A stretch of 64,000 nucleotides of DNA from positions 66,065 to 130,064 of the forward strand of contig NZ_JAUSWN010000005.1 of the NCBI RefSeq assembly GCF_030815255.1. Direction: 5' to 3'. This document shows, piece after piece, positions 1-8,574 of this stretch. Each line of letters starts with the position of its first letter. Positions within the stretch are counted from its first letter, which is position 1. The notes under the pieces are model-generated. The model did not search any database, had not been told where the DNA came from, and worked only from the letters and a program-made list of their open reading frames with translations. This DNA is from Hathewaya limosa (lineage in GTDB: Bacteria > Bacillota > Clostridia > Clostridiales > Clostridiaceae). The translations under genes were made by a program, and so were the position numbers.

Positions 1-360
1 AATCTAAAAAACAAAATAGATAATGAAGTTTTTAAAGAATGGGTAGATGCAGTAATTGCTTGCCAAGAAGATAAGAACTTAAAAACTACATTAACGCCAA
101 TAGTTTCAAAGCTTTCAGATATGAGAATAGTTGGAGCAGAATTGGATTATTTGCTTTATGAACCGATGAAGGAATTTATAACCATGACTATACTTTTAAT
201 AGGGAATATACCACTTATGTATTTTCTAAATAAGGAATGGTACGAAATTTTGGTGTTCACAAGCAATGGAAAGGCAATACTTGCAGTTTGTTTAACAGTT
301 ATATTTATATCCATGGCAGCAGTAATAAAGATTACTAAACCTGTGGAATATAGAAGGTAA
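1..360 (+). CDS. TadB-like type II secretion F-family membrane protein (3' part only)
   Basis: The reading frame is open from base 1 and ends at TAA 358-360, so only the last 119 codons are present. The visible part has a soluble helical stretch (EVFKEWVDAVIACQEDKNLK) followed by two hydrophobic segments, around residues 60-78 and 95-112, and a short basic tail. This is the usual C-terminal layout of T2SS-F/TadB inner-membrane platform proteins. A second protein of the same kind lies at 1140-2012, and Tad-type pilin-like genes follow, which supports a role as one half of a TadB/TadC pair in the ICE pilus machine. The family call rests mainly on topology and context. Confidence 0.6.
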   Translation, partial: NLKNKIDNEVFKEWVDAVIACQEDKNLKTTLTPIVSKLSDMRIVGAELDYLLYEPMKEFITMTILLIGNIPLMYFLNKEWYEILVFTSNGKAILAVCLTVIFISMAAVIKITKPVEYRR

Positions 361-436
361 ATATATTGACTAAGGTTATCATATGTGATAACATTTAGTT
401 AAGAAATTCATATATTATAAAAAGGGAGAAGAAAAA

Positions 437-802
437 GTGGAATGGAAAGTTGAATTTTACCAAAGAGAAAGTGGTAACATCCCTGTAATGGAATTCTTAT
501 TATCGCTTTCACCTAAAATGAGAGCAAAAGCATATAGCGAAATAGAACTTTTAAAAGAGCATGGAATTTATTTAAAAGAACCATATGTAAAATCTATTAA
601 AGGGGAACAATATAAAGGAATATATGAGTTAAGGATAAAATTAGGATCAGATGCATCAAGAATATTTTATTTCACTTATCATAGAGATACTTTTGTATTA
701 TTAAATGGTTTTTTAAAAAAGACTAATAAAACTCCAAAAGCAGAGCTTGAAAAAGCTAGAAAATATAAAAGTGATTTTGAAAAGAGGTGTGAAGATGAGT
801 AG
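437..802 (+). CDS. higB: HigB/RelE-type mRNA interferase toxin (Gp49-like)
   Basis: This 121-residue protein starts at GTG 437 behind the RBS AAAGGGAG. It has the layout of phage Gp49-like HigB toxins: an N-terminal strand (WKVEFYQ), a helical middle containing PYVKSIKG, then IYELRIK, ASRIFYFTYHRDTFVLLNGFLKK and a C-terminal basic helix. In this family the protein cleaves mRNA at the ribosome and is held inactive by its antitoxin. It overlaps the antitoxin gene by 8 bp. The pair sits between the two Tad F-family genes and carries its own terminator, so it looks like an inserted stabilisation module. Confidence 0.88.
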   Translation: MEWKVEFYQRESGNIPVMEFLLSLSPKMRAKAYSEIELLKEHGIYLKEPYVKSIKGEQYKGIYELRIKLGSDASRIFYFTYHRDTFVLLNGFLKKTNKTPKAELEKARKYKSDFEKRCEDE

Positions 803-1079
803 AGCAAGTGTTGATTTTTCAATAATCAAGGAAGAACTTATGAAAGATAATGAGTTCAAAGATGAATATGAGAAGCTAAAACCACGATATGAACTTGTTT
901 CTGAAGTAATAAAAGCGAGAAGAGAATTAAATCTTACTCAGGAAGAATTAGCTTCCCGTATAGGAACTCAAAAATCAAATATAAGCAGACTTGAAAGTGG
1001 TAATTACAATCCCTCTTTAGATTTTCTTAGTAAACTTGCAAAAGGCTTAGGAAAAGAAATTCACATTGAATTAAGATAA
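795..1079 (+). CDS. higA: HigA-type antitoxin, Xre-family HTH
   Basis: I start this 94-residue protein at ATG 795, behind GAGGTG and overlapping the end of higB by 8 bp; an upstream in-frame start lies deep inside higB and is unlikely. The C-terminal half is a clear HTH_3 domain (ELNLTQEELASRIGTQKSNI, then a conserved RLESG motif). The N-terminal half should contact the toxin. HigA antitoxins bind HigB and repress the pair's promoter. An inverted pair, TGACTAAGGTTATCA and TGTGATAACATTTAGT, lies upstream around 366-402 and could be the operator. Confidence 0.88.
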   Translation: MSRASVDFSIIKEELMKDNEFKDEYEKLKPRYELVSEVIKARRELNLTQEELASRIGTQKSNISRLESGNYNPSLDFLSKLAKGLGKEIHIELR

Positions 1080-1094
1080 TATAAAATAATTTGA

Positions 1095-1126
1095 ACACGT
1101 AGGGCAAATGCTTTACGTGTTTTTTT
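1095..1126 (+). terminator. Terminator of the higBA module
   Basis: ACACGTA (1095-1101) pairs with TACGTGT (1114-1120), followed by six T. It lies between higA and the next pilus gene. Transcription of the transfer operon must therefore read through here or restart. Confidence 0.8.
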
Positions 1127-1139
1127 GCGAGGTGAAAAT

Positions 1140-2012
1140 ATGTTAATAATATTGTTGATTTTCTCTTTATTATTTTCCTTTGGAGTATATATGATAATGG
1201 CAGATTTATTAAAGTTTCCAGATATCAAAGCTTCAAAGGCGGTACTAAGCATAAGTAGAAGAGAAAAGAAAAAGACACACAATGTTGATTTTTTAATACT
1301 TGAACTGTCAACTAAACTTTCTAAAAGGATAAAGATTAATGATTATAAAAAAAGAAAGCTTATAGCAATTTTAAAATCCGCAGAAATAAACTTAACTCCA
1401 GAAACTTATATAGCAAAAGCTTATGTTAAAGCAGGAATGGTACTATTAAGTATTATCCCTGCTTTATTTATTTTCCCTATGATCATTCCGGCAATTATAT
1501 TTTTAGTTGTGGCAGTATATTTTAAAGAAATTAAAGCTGCTGAGGATAAGGTTAAAAATCAAAGAGAAGAAATAGAATATGAACTTCCAAGGTTTACATC
1601 TACTCTTACCCAAGAACTAAAAGCAAGTAGAGATATATTATCTATTCTTGAAACCTATAAACAAAATGCAGGGAAAGCTATGAAAAGAGAACTTGAAATA
1701 ACTGTTGCTGATATGAAATCAGGAAGTTTTGAGGGAGCACTTACAAGGTTTGAGACAAGGCTTGGAAGCTCAGCATTATCAGAAGTAGTTCGAGGTCTTA
1801 TAAGTGTTCTTCGTGGTGATGATGGAGTGGTTTATTTTCAAATGTTATCCCATGATTTAAAGCAACTAGAGCTTCAAAGACTTAAAACTTTAGCTGCAAA
1901 ACAGCCTTCAAAGATAAGAAAATATTCCTTTGCAATGCTTATGTGTTTTGTATTTATGTATCTTACGGTAATGGGAGTCCAGATAATGAAAACCATGGAC
2001 CAACTTTTCTAG
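1140..2012 (+). CDS. TadC-like type II secretion F-family membrane protein
   Basis: I start this 290-residue protein at ATG 1140, behind GAGGTG; a TTG at 1125 overlaps the higBA terminator. It has an N-terminal membrane segment (residues 1-20), a soluble four-helix domain, a strong hydrophobic block near residues 100-135, a second cytoplasmic helical domain (YELPRFTSTLTQELKASRDI) and a C-terminal membrane segment near 265-285. This is the T2SS-F/TadC inner-membrane platform architecture. Such proteins pair with a secretion ATPase to extrude pilin. Here it probably pairs with the TadB-like protein at 1-360. The pilin-like genes follow within 12 bp. Confidence 0.72.
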   Translation: MLIILLIFSLLFSFGVYMIMADLLKFPDIKASKAVLSISRREKKKTHNVDFLILELSTKLSKRIKINDYKKRKLIAILKSAEINLTPETYIAKAYVKAGMVLLSIIPALFIFPMIIPAIIFLVVAVYFKEIKAAEDKVKNQREEIEYELPRFTSTLTQELKASRDILSILETYKQNAGKAMKRELEITVADMKSGSFEGALTRFETRLGSSALSEVVRGLISVLRGDDGVVYFQMLSHDLKQLELQRLKTLAAKQPSKIRKYSFAMLMCFVFMYLTVMGVQIMKTMDQLF

Positions 2013-2024
2013 GGAGGTGCTAGA

Positions 2025-2432
2025 ATGATTAAACTTTTAAAAGAAAAGAAGGGTGAAGGATACATAGATACTGTAGTTATTGTTATTGCAGCAATTATGG
2101 TTATTTCTTTTGCAGTAAAGATATTTCCTATATTTGTAGCAAAAAATCAACTAAATAATTATGCAAATGAAGTTATGAGAACTGCTGAAATTTCAGGAGG
2201 AATAGGTACTGAAGTAAGTGTTAAGGAAGAAAGTCTAAAGGAACATATGGGAATAAATCCCAGAATATCGTGGCAGGCAGATTATATTAGTGGAACAAAT
2301 AAAGTACAGCTAAATGATGAAATTACTGTAATTGTTACTAAAACTGTAGATATAGGTTTCTTTAGTTTTGGATCTTTTCCTATAGAGCTTAAATCTAAAG
2401 CTACAGGAAGGAGCGAAGTATATTGGAAATAA
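2025..2432 (+). CDS. DUF4320-type pilin-like protein
   Basis: This is a 135-residue protein with RBS GGGAGGTG. A basic leader ending KKGEG is followed by a hydrophobic helix (YIDTVVIVIAAIMVISFAVK), then a small soluble domain. The shape fits TadE/Flp-type pseudopilins, where a peptidase cuts after the glycine of the K-K-G-E-G region. The sequence resembles the DUF4320 family found in clostridial conjugative elements. It overlaps the next pilin-like gene by 10 bp, so the two are probably co-translated. It is likely a minor pilus subunit. Confidence 0.72.
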   Translation: MIKLLKEKKGEGYIDTVVIVIAAIMVISFAVKIFPIFVAKNQLNNYANEVMRTAEISGGIGTEVSVKEESLKEHMGINPRISWQADYISGTNKVQLNDEITVIVTKTVDIGFFSFGSFPIELKSKATGRSEVYWK

Positions 2433-2977
2433 AAAATATAAAAGGGATATTGAAAGAGAAAAAAGGAAATGCCCTTCCACTTGCTTGTGCAATAGTTTTA
2501 TCTTTGATACTTATATTTAGTGCAGTATCTGAATACATGAGGCTTCAAATTATAGCAAAAGGAGTTCGAGATGCCCTTCAAACCTCAATAATATCGGTAG
2601 CTTCACAAAATTATGATGATATATATAATGGACTTCGTGAAGGCTATAGTGGAGGATATACTTTATCATCATCTGATGTTTGGGAAAGTAAAGTAGATAC
2701 AGGAGATGTATTTTCATATCTTGACAATCTTTTAGGTTTAGAGAAGGATGAAGCATATCACATTAAATATACATCAAAAGAAGCAGAATATAGGCTTTCA
2801 GACCTTAAAATTAATGTTATGAATACACCATTAGCTCCAGAAAATCCAAATAGTTTACCTAAATTTCAAGCGCAAGCTATTATTTATCTTGAAGTGCCTT
2901 TATCCTTTGGATGGGACAAGTTACCACCATTAAAATTAAATTTAAAGGTTAATGCAGGTTACACCGCAAAATTTTAA
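2423..2977 (+). CDS. TadE/TadG-like pilin-like protein
   Basis: This 184-residue protein starts at TTG 2423, with AAGGAG 11 bp upstream inside the preceding gene. It repeats the pattern KEKKGNALPLACAIVLSLIL: a charged leader, a glycine at a possible prepilin cleavage site, then one hydrophobic helix. A soluble domain without cysteines after the helix includes a proline-rich strand region (EVPLSFGWDKLPPLKL). The preceding gene has the same start architecture, so the two are probably paired minor pilins. Exact function is inferred. Confidence 0.6.
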   Translation: MEIKNIKGILKEKKGNALPLACAIVLSLILIFSAVSEYMRLQIIAKGVRDALQTSIISVASQNYDDIYNGLREGYSGGYTLSSSDVWESKVDTGDVFSYLDNLLGLEKDEAYHIKYTSKEAEYRLSDLKINVMNTPLAPENPNSLPKFQAQAIIYLEVPLSFGWDKLPPLKLNLKVNAGYTAKF

Positions 2978-3126
2978 AGTTAATAACATGTCTACAGGTA
3001 ATAATGTATACAACGTGTGAATAAAAAATAATTAAAAAATATCTGGACAATTTATGAAAAATATGTTTATTTTTTAACAAGGGCAGAAAAAACTATTATG
3101 TTAAAAAATTAAGGGAGGGAATGTCA

Positions 3127-3672
3127 ATGAGAAAATTTAATTTTAATTTAAAGAAAAATTTAGTTGTATCACTTCTTATTGTTTTAGCTATATCTCTCGG
3201 ACTAGGTTTAGCATTTCATATCAATAAAGCACCTAAAAATAAAGACAAGCAAGTTTTATCAGAGGTAAAGAAAAAAGATGAAGTTAAGGTAGATGAAATA
3301 AAAACAGATAATGAACAAAAAATTAAAGTTCCAGTAATTAATAATTCTAATGGTACAGAAAAATCTTCCCAAAGCAATGGAGAAAGTAATAATACGGGAA
3401 ATGAAAAAACACAAATAGTACCTAAAAAACCAGAACCACCAAAGGAAAAGCCTAAGACTACTGATGATACAAAGAATAAAAAGAAAGTACCTACTTATCC
3501 TGAAAAAGAAGTAAAACCACAAAAAGAAACTACACCAAAGGGTGGAGAAAAAAATAGTAAAGGGCAAGTATATTTTCCCGGCTTCGGATGGGTTGATGAT
3601 AGTGGAGCTAATAAAGGAGAAAACGTAACATCAGACGGAGATATTGATAAACAAGTAGGTACAATGGATTAG
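3127..3672 (+). CDS. Membrane-anchored low-complexity secreted protein (DUF6550-like)
   Basis: I start this at ATG 3127, seven bases after GGGAGG; ATG 3121 is too close to the RBS. The 181-residue product has a signal-anchor (NLVVSLLIVLAISLGLGLAF) followed by about 100 residues rich in K, E, P and N with no hydrophobic core. It ends in a short ordered motif, YFPGFGWVDDSG. Similar proteins annotated DUF6550 occur in clostridial transfer operons. The PGFGWV motif could be a docking tag on a long flexible extracellular stalk, but that is inference. Confidence 0.55.
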   Translation: MRKFNFNLKKNLVVSLLIVLAISLGLGLAFHINKAPKNKDKQVLSEVKKKDEVKVDEIKTDNEQKIKVPVINNSNGTEKSSQSNGESNNTGNEKTQIVPKKPEPPKEKPKTTDDTKNKKKVPTYPEKEVKPQKETTPKGGEKNSKGQVYFPGFGWVDDSGANKGENVTSDGDIDKQVGTMD

Positions 3673-3691
3673 TAAAATAAAAATATTTTTT

Positions 3692-3729
3692 AGAGAGTAC
3701 AATGATTAAAACTGTACTCTCTAATTTTT
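3692..3729 (+). terminator. Terminator before the tryptophan-rich protein gene
   Basis: AGAGAGTACA (3692-3701) pairs with TGTACTCTCT (3713-3722), then AATTTTTTTT. It explains why the in-frame ATG at 3702, inside the loop, is not the start of the next gene. Confidence 0.85.
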
Positions 3730-3746
3730 TTTGGAGGTATAAGCTC

Positions 3747-5474
3747 ATGAAAAGAGTAACAGCATTTTTAATTTGTTTAATGCTAGTAATTTTTTGTGCT
3801 CCCATAAGTGTATTGGCTGAAGGAAATGGTAATTTTGATGGAGGAGGAGGTGAAATGGGAAATGGTTCATCTCAAAATTTTTGGAATCCAGGTAATGATG
3901 GGGTAAGGGTTACTGTTATTAGATGTAAAGATCAAATGCCAGTTACTACACCTATTGATTTTTCAAATAAAAGCCAGCCGTCTAAACTTGCCCATTTTGG
4001 GAAAAAATCTAAGATTCAGTACAGGAATGGAGCAAGGTTAACTCCAAATATAAATGGATATAGGTATTCAAAACCATCCAAGCCTATGCCAAGAATCATA
4101 GGTTCAAACAGTTATGCTATAAATATTGAAGCTACTAAAAAATATTTTTGTTCTGAATATGCTTTAAAACTAATTGCAAATCTTACAGGAATGAAATATG
4201 ACAGGCTTATATGTGGAGAGTATAAAATACTGTTAGAGCCTATAGCCTATATGACATTTAGAGGTTCTTATATGGCAATAACTTCCCATGAAGCAGCTTT
4301 ATATGACGAAAAATTGGGAGGAGGGCTTAGAGCAAAAATGGTAAGTTTATCTCATAAAAATTTGCCACTTGCTTTGTTTTTGCAAACTTCTGACTTAGGG
4401 TTTGCTTCTTGGTCAGGAGCTAAAAATCAAAAGGTATCAAATGCACAGATAAAAGCATATTTAGGTCTTGGTATTGTTAGATTTGGAGCAGCAGATAAGG
4501 GAGTGAATATTGATACTAAATCTTATGAATATAGATGTGATACAGATGTTATTACTTCAATAACTGTAAACACAGATAGAAGAAGAACACCTGACAATCC
4601 TGTATCTGTAACCTTTAGAGTAAATGGACAAAACTATACTGTAAGTAATATTTATATTCCAGAAGGAGAATCTCAAAAGGTTTGGTTTAAATGGCATACT
4701 CCTAAAACGCCACAAACATTAAATATTGATGTAAGAGTAAGTGGAGCATCAGCAGGTAAAGCCTATATTACAGCAAAAATTGTAGAACTTAAAGAAAATA
4801 CTCCACCGAATCCAACGGCTAATGATAAAAATAAAGGTTTTAAAGCTTCAAGTATTCCAAGTAAAGCTCAAAAAACTTCTGCTAATTGGGGAAAATGGGA
4901 ATGTTATTGGGAAGCAAAATGGGAATGGGAAGCAAATTGGAACTGGGTTAGCACTGGTGAAAATACAGGTCATTGGGTGGATAATGGTAAATGGGTTGAT
5001 AGAGGTGATTGGAAATACAGATGGTTAAGTTATTATGCAAATTTTTCAGCTAATATAAATGTGAAGCCTGATAGTAAAGTACCAACGGCTTATTCAAAAA
5101 CTATGAGATCAGGATATGGAATAAACTTAAATGTAACTGGTAATTTAAGTTCAAATGCACCAATGTCATCTATAACAGGCGCACAAAATGTTATATCGTA
5201 TTATACTGAATTTAATTATAAAACTTATAATAGGGTATTAGATTTAATAGAAGGAGGATATTCCTCAAGTTTTCAGCTTAGAAAAAATAAATATTCTATC
5301 TATAATCAAAGGGTTCATTTTACCCCTATATGGTATCCAGATGGGATTTATACAGTTTATGCTGAGGTTATAGATGTATGGACACCAGATGGAATGCTTT
5401 CTGTTAATTTAAATGATTATGTAAATATAAAAGGCAGCTTATATGATGATTGGCATATAGGGCCACAGTTTTAA
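3747..5474 (+). CDS. Large secreted tryptophan-rich protein of the transfer operon
   Basis: I start this at ATG 3747, behind TTGGAGG. The 575-residue product has a clean signal peptide (MKRVTAFLICLMLVIFCAPI, cut near ALA-E). I do not recognise the main body. It contains a beta-rich domain (VSVTFRVNGQNYTVSNIYIP) and, around residues 390-430, an extraordinary cluster of tryptophans in repeats of the type WGKWECYWEAKWEWEANWNW. A final domain ends in YDDWHIGPQF. It has no C-terminal membrane anchor. A surface or pilus-associated adhesin for mating contact is plausible from position only. A short in-frame fragment of a methyltransferase follows directly after its stop. Confidence 0.6.
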   Translation: MKRVTAFLICLMLVIFCAPISVLAEGNGNFDGGGGEMGNGSSQNFWNPGNDGVRVTVIRCKDQMPVTTPIDFSNKSQPSKLAHFGKKSKIQYRNGARLTPNINGYRYSKPSKPMPRIIGSNSYAINIEATKKYFCSEYALKLIANLTGMKYDRLICGEYKILLEPIAYMTFRGSYMAITSHEAALYDEKLGGGLRAKMVSLSHKNLPLALFLQTSDLGFASWSGAKNQKVSNAQIKAYLGLGIVRFGAADKGVNIDTKSYEYRCDTDVITSITVNTDRRRTPDNPVSVTFRVNGQNYTVSNIYIPEGESQKVWFKWHTPKTPQTLNIDVRVSGASAGKAYITAKIVELKENTPPNPTANDKNKGFKASSIPSKAQKTSANWGKWECYWEAKWEWEANWNWVSTGENTGHWVDNGKWVDRGDWKYRWLSYYANFSANINVKPDSKVPTAYSKTMRSGYGINLNVTGNLSSNAPMSSITGAQNVISYYTEFNYKTYNRVLDLIEGGYSSSFQLRKNKYSIYNQRVHFTPIWYPDGIYTVYAEVIDVWTPDGMLSVNLNDYVNIKGSLYDDWHIGPQF

Positions 5475-5617
5475 GAGAAAGAATAATTGAACTTTGTGGA
5501 GATCTACCTAAAGTTGAACTATTTGCAAGAGAAACTTGTGAAGGGTGGGTTTGCCTTGGAAATGAAATTGATGGATTAGATATTAGAGAAAGCATTAAAA
5601 AAGTGAAGGAGATGTAA
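5471..5617 (+). pseudogene. C-terminal remnant of an MT-A70 family adenine methyltransferase
   Basis: The frame starting at 5471, different from the preceding gene, reads RIIELCGDLPKVELFARETC, then a conserved-looking EGWVCLGNEIDGLDIRES, and stops at 5615-5617. This matches the typical C-terminal end of phage and ICE MT-A70-type N6-adenine methyltransferases (ELCG-LPRVELFAR--EGWD-WGNE). The catalytic DPPW part is absent because the upstream sequence belongs to another gene. It looks like a deletion scar in which a methyltransferase gene lost all but its last ~49 codons. Confidence 0.7.
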
Positions 5618-5623
5618 AAATTT

Positions 5624-6001
5624 ATGAGAGTATTAATAGTGCAACCACAAGCAAGACCTTATATTGCAGAAATAGAAAAAGGATTAGAGCCTATGCAAGA
5701 GATAGTTGGCGGTTCAATTGAAATGGTAGATTTAGATGATAATACAAGTCTTGTTTGCAATGAAGAAGGGAAAGTAAAAGGGCTTGAAGGAAATAGACGT
5801 ATCGGCAGAGATATAGTTGCTGGTACATTTTTTCTTTGTGGATTTAATGAGGATGGAGAATCTATTTCCCTAACAGATGAACAGATTTCAAAATACTATG
5901 AAAGATTTAGAGAACCAGAGTATTATTCACAGGAAGAAGTAGAAGATTCAGCTTTTATGGATATATATTTATCAGATTATGAAGATGATATGGAACTATA
6001 G
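5624..6001 (+). CDS. DUF3846 domain protein
   Basis: This is a 125-residue acidic protein with AAGGAG 12 bases upstream. It shows the DUF3846 pattern: an N-terminal strand (MRVLIVQPQARPYIAEI), GLEPMQEIVGG, then a strand pair around LVCNEEGK, R-I-G-R-D-I-V-A-GTFFLCG, and an acidic C-terminus (SDYEDDMEL). This family is common in firmicute conjugative elements and phages. Its biochemical role is not established. It overlaps nothing, and the VirB4 N-domain gene starts 11 bp later behind AGGAGG. Confidence 0.75.
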   Translation: MRVLIVQPQARPYIAEIEKGLEPMQEIVGGSIEMVDLDDNTSLVCNEEGKVKGLEGNRRIGRDIVAGTFFLCGFNEDGESISLTDEQISKYYERFREPEYYSQEEVEDSAFMDIYLSDYEDDMEL

Positions 6002-6011
6002 GAGGTGCAGT

Positions 6012-6683
6012 ATGAAGCAGAGTATACCTATTATTATGTTATTACTTAGTTTAGTTGGAGGAGGAGTAATATTTTTTCTAAAGAAAAGTAATAACAAAAA
6101 TAAGGCTACAGAAAGTAAGGAACGAATAAATGCTAATGATTTTGTAAATGTAAAAGATATTAAAGACCGTTACCTTTATACAAGGGATGGTTATATTATT
6201 ATGTATATAAAAATTAATCCTATAAGTATTGATTTATTATCTGAAAGAGAAAAAAAGCTTTTATGTAAAACCCTTACAGCAGAGCTTTCCAGTGAACAAA
6301 AGCCTTATAAATTTTTAGCAGTATCAAGACCAGTAGATATATCTCCACTGATAAATGAGTATACAGGAATTATTGCAAACAGTTCTGACCAAAAGCAAAA
6401 GGACTTACTCAGAAATGAAATGCTTGTAATGAGTAACTACGCTTTATCTGGAGAAGTGGTTGAGAGACAATTTTATATTGTACTTTGGGAGAAGTATGAA
6501 GAAGATATTGAAAGAGAAATTTCTAAAAGATGTTATGAGTTTAAATCAAAAATTGAAAGTGGAAATATTCATTGTGAAATATTAAAACAACAGGACATAG
6601 TAAGGCTTTGCAATCTTATTAATAACCCTTCTTATACCAATATTGAAGATAGTGAGGTTGAAGCTACTATACCTATTTTTTAG
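6012..6683 (+). CDS. VirB4 N-terminal-domain-like membrane protein
   Basis: I start this at ATG 6012, behind AGGAGGTG. The 223-residue protein has an N-terminal membrane anchor (IPIIMLLLSLVGGGVIFFL), then a soluble domain beginning FVNVKDIKDRYLYTRDGYII and containing LSEREKKLLCKTLTAELSSE. The soluble part resembles the CagE/TrbE/VirB4 N-terminal region, which contacts the inner-membrane channel; here it is encoded separately from the ATPase that follows. It ends 51 bp before the VirB4 gene. A split VirB4 of this kind is an inference from order and resemblance. Confidence 0.55.
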   Translation: MKQSIPIIMLLLSLVGGGVIFFLKKSNNKNKATESKERINANDFVNVKDIKDRYLYTRDGYIIMYIKINPISIDLLSEREKKLLCKTLTAELSSEQKPYKFLAVSRPVDISPLINEYTGIIANSSDQKQKDLLRNEMLVMSNYALSGEVVERQFYIVLWEKYEEDIEREISKRCYEFKSKIESGNIHCEILKQQDIVRLCNLINNPSYTNIEDSEVEATIPIF

Positions 6684-6734
6684 GAAAACTAAGATTATCA
6701 TATATAAAATAAAAATTACTAGGGAGATGTAATA

Positions 6735-8573
6735 ATGATTAAAAATAAAAAGAATATTGGAACAGAAATAACACTAAATAATGCTCTTTTAAATATAATT
6801 ACTCCTATGGGACTTGAAATTAAAAGAAATAGTCTTGTTATAGGAGAAAACACAGGAAGAATTTATGGAATAGTGAAATACCCTCAAAAAGTAGATTATG
6901 GATGGCTTTCTAAAATTACAAACATACCAAGCACCATTGTCAGTGTATCTTTTACACCTATTGATAATGGTGCTTTTATTGAGAGTCTTTCAAGAAATGT
7001 AATTCAAAGTCGAGGAGCTGCTGAAAGTGCCAAAGACCCATTATCACAAAAGAGAGCAGAACGTTCAGCTCAAGATGGAGAAAAGATAATGGTTCAAATA
7101 GACCAAAATGGAGAAACAGTAGGACTTATGGGAATTACAATTATGCCTATATCAAGAGAAGATGAATCATTTAATAAAGTTTGTAGAAAAACAGAAAGTA
7201 CTTGTGCCATGAGTAAATGCAAGCCAAGAAATCTTGCAAATTTGCAGGAGCAGGCTTTTAAAAACATATCTCCTTTTTATACTTCTGATGAAAATATAGA
7301 GCAAATAGTAAGTAGAATAGTTCCACTATCCACCTTTGTAGGTGGATTTCCTTTTTCATCAAGTGGATATAATGATGGGACAGGCTATTATTTCGGAAGA
7401 GATTCAAGTGGAGGGCTTATCATACTTGATACATGGAAAAGAGGAAATGATAGAACCAATACGAATATGGTTATAATGGGTGTAGCAGGAGTTGGAAAGT
7501 CTACTGCAGTAAAACATATAGCATTATCAGAGTATATGAAAGGAACTAAAATAATATTTGTAGACCCAGAGCGTGAGTATAAAGAGTTATGTGAAGCTTT
7601 AAATGGAGATTGGATTAATGCAGGCGGTGGAAGCAATGGAAGAATAAATCCACTTCAAATAAGACCTACTCCAGTAGATGATAATGATGAGATTTATAAA
7701 GATGAAGGGCAAGGCATGGGAGATATGGCTCTTTATATTAAAAACTTAGAAATATTCTTTAGTCTTTATATTCCTTCCTTAACAGATAGAGAAAGAGCTA
7801 TACTTAAGGATTCTATAATTGAACTTTACAATAACTTCAACATTACTTGGGATACGGATATAAATACTTTAAGTAATGAAGAATTTCCAATATTCATAGA
7901 CCTTTATAATTTGGTAGAGAAAAAATCAAAGAGAAAAGAAAAAACACGTAAGGAAAGTGAAATAAATATATATGCAGATCTTGCTTTACTTTTAAAAGAT
8001 ATAGCTATGGGAAGTGATTCGTTCCTATGGAATGGCTACAGTTCTATAAAAACCAACACAAGATGTATATGCCTTGATACCCATGACCTTCAAAATACTA
8101 ATGATAATATTAAGAGAACTCAATATTTCAATATACTTACATGGTGCTGGCAGGAGATGAGCAAAGATAGAAATGAAAAAGTATTGTTAATCTGTGATGA
8201 AGCCTACCTTATGATTGATACCAATGTGCCTCAAAGCCTTGTGTTTCTAAGAAATGTAGAAAAGAGAGCAAGAAAATATGAGGCGGGAGTAGCTATAATA
8301 AGTCATTCGGTAGTAGATTTTCTTGATCCTCAAATAAAAATGTATGGACAGGCATTACTTGATATACCTTGCTTTAAAATTATAATGGGTACAGATGGCA
8401 GAAATCTACAAGAAACAAAAGAACTTTACAATTTAACAGATGCAGAAGAAGAACTTCTTGCAAGTAAAAAGAGAGGAAATGCTTTATTGATGATAGGTTC
8501 AAAGAGGCTTCATGTAGTATTTGAAATACCGGAATACAAATTTGAGTATATGGGGAAGGCTGGGGGAAGATAA
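6735..8573 (+). CDS. virB4: VirB4/TraC-family conjugation ATPase
   Basis: This is a 612-residue AAA+ ATPase of the type IV secretion system. Walker A is GVAGVGKST starting at residue 249, and Walker B is LLICDEAYLM with D488-E489. Further family motifs include IIFVDPEREY after Walker A, NAGGGSNGRINPLQI and RNVEKRARKYEAGVAIISHS. The N-terminal third is short compared with classical VirB4 proteins (about 800 residues), which fits the separate N-domain gene just upstream. VirB4 powers pilus biogenesis and substrate transfer at the inner membrane. The RBS is AGGGAGATG. The ICE operon is interrupted right after this gene. Confidence 0.92.
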   Translation: MIKNKKNIGTEITLNNALLNIITPMGLEIKRNSLVIGENTGRIYGIVKYPQKVDYGWLSKITNIPSTIVSVSFTPIDNGAFIESLSRNVIQSRGAAESAKDPLSQKRAERSAQDGEKIMVQIDQNGETVGLMGITIMPISREDESFNKVCRKTESTCAMSKCKPRNLANLQEQAFKNISPFYTSDENIEQIVSRIVPLSTFVGGFPFSSSGYNDGTGYYFGRDSSGGLIILDTWKRGNDRTNTNMVIMGVAGVGKSTAVKHIALSEYMKGTKIIFVDPEREYKELCEALNGDWINAGGGSNGRINPLQIRPTPVDDNDEIYKDEGQGMGDMALYIKNLEIFFSLYIPSLTDRERAILKDSIIELYNNFNITWDTDINTLSNEEFPIFIDLYNLVEKKSKRKEKTRKESEINIYADLALLLKDIAMGSDSFLWNGYSSIKTNTRCICLDTHDLQNTNDNIKRTQYFNILTWCWQEMSKDRNEKVLLICDEAYLMIDTNVPQSLVFLRNVEKRARKYEAGVAIISHSVVDFLDPQIKMYGQALLDIPCFKIIMGTDGRNLQETKELYNLTDAEEELLASKKRGNALLMIGSKRLHVVFEIPEYKFEYMGKAGGR

Positions 8574-8574
8574 A

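Noticed and set aside
3702..3746. Extension of the W-rich protein to ATG 3702
   Set aside because: The ATG sits in the loop of a strong terminator and the extension would bury the signal peptide; ATG 3747 has TTGGAGG upstream.
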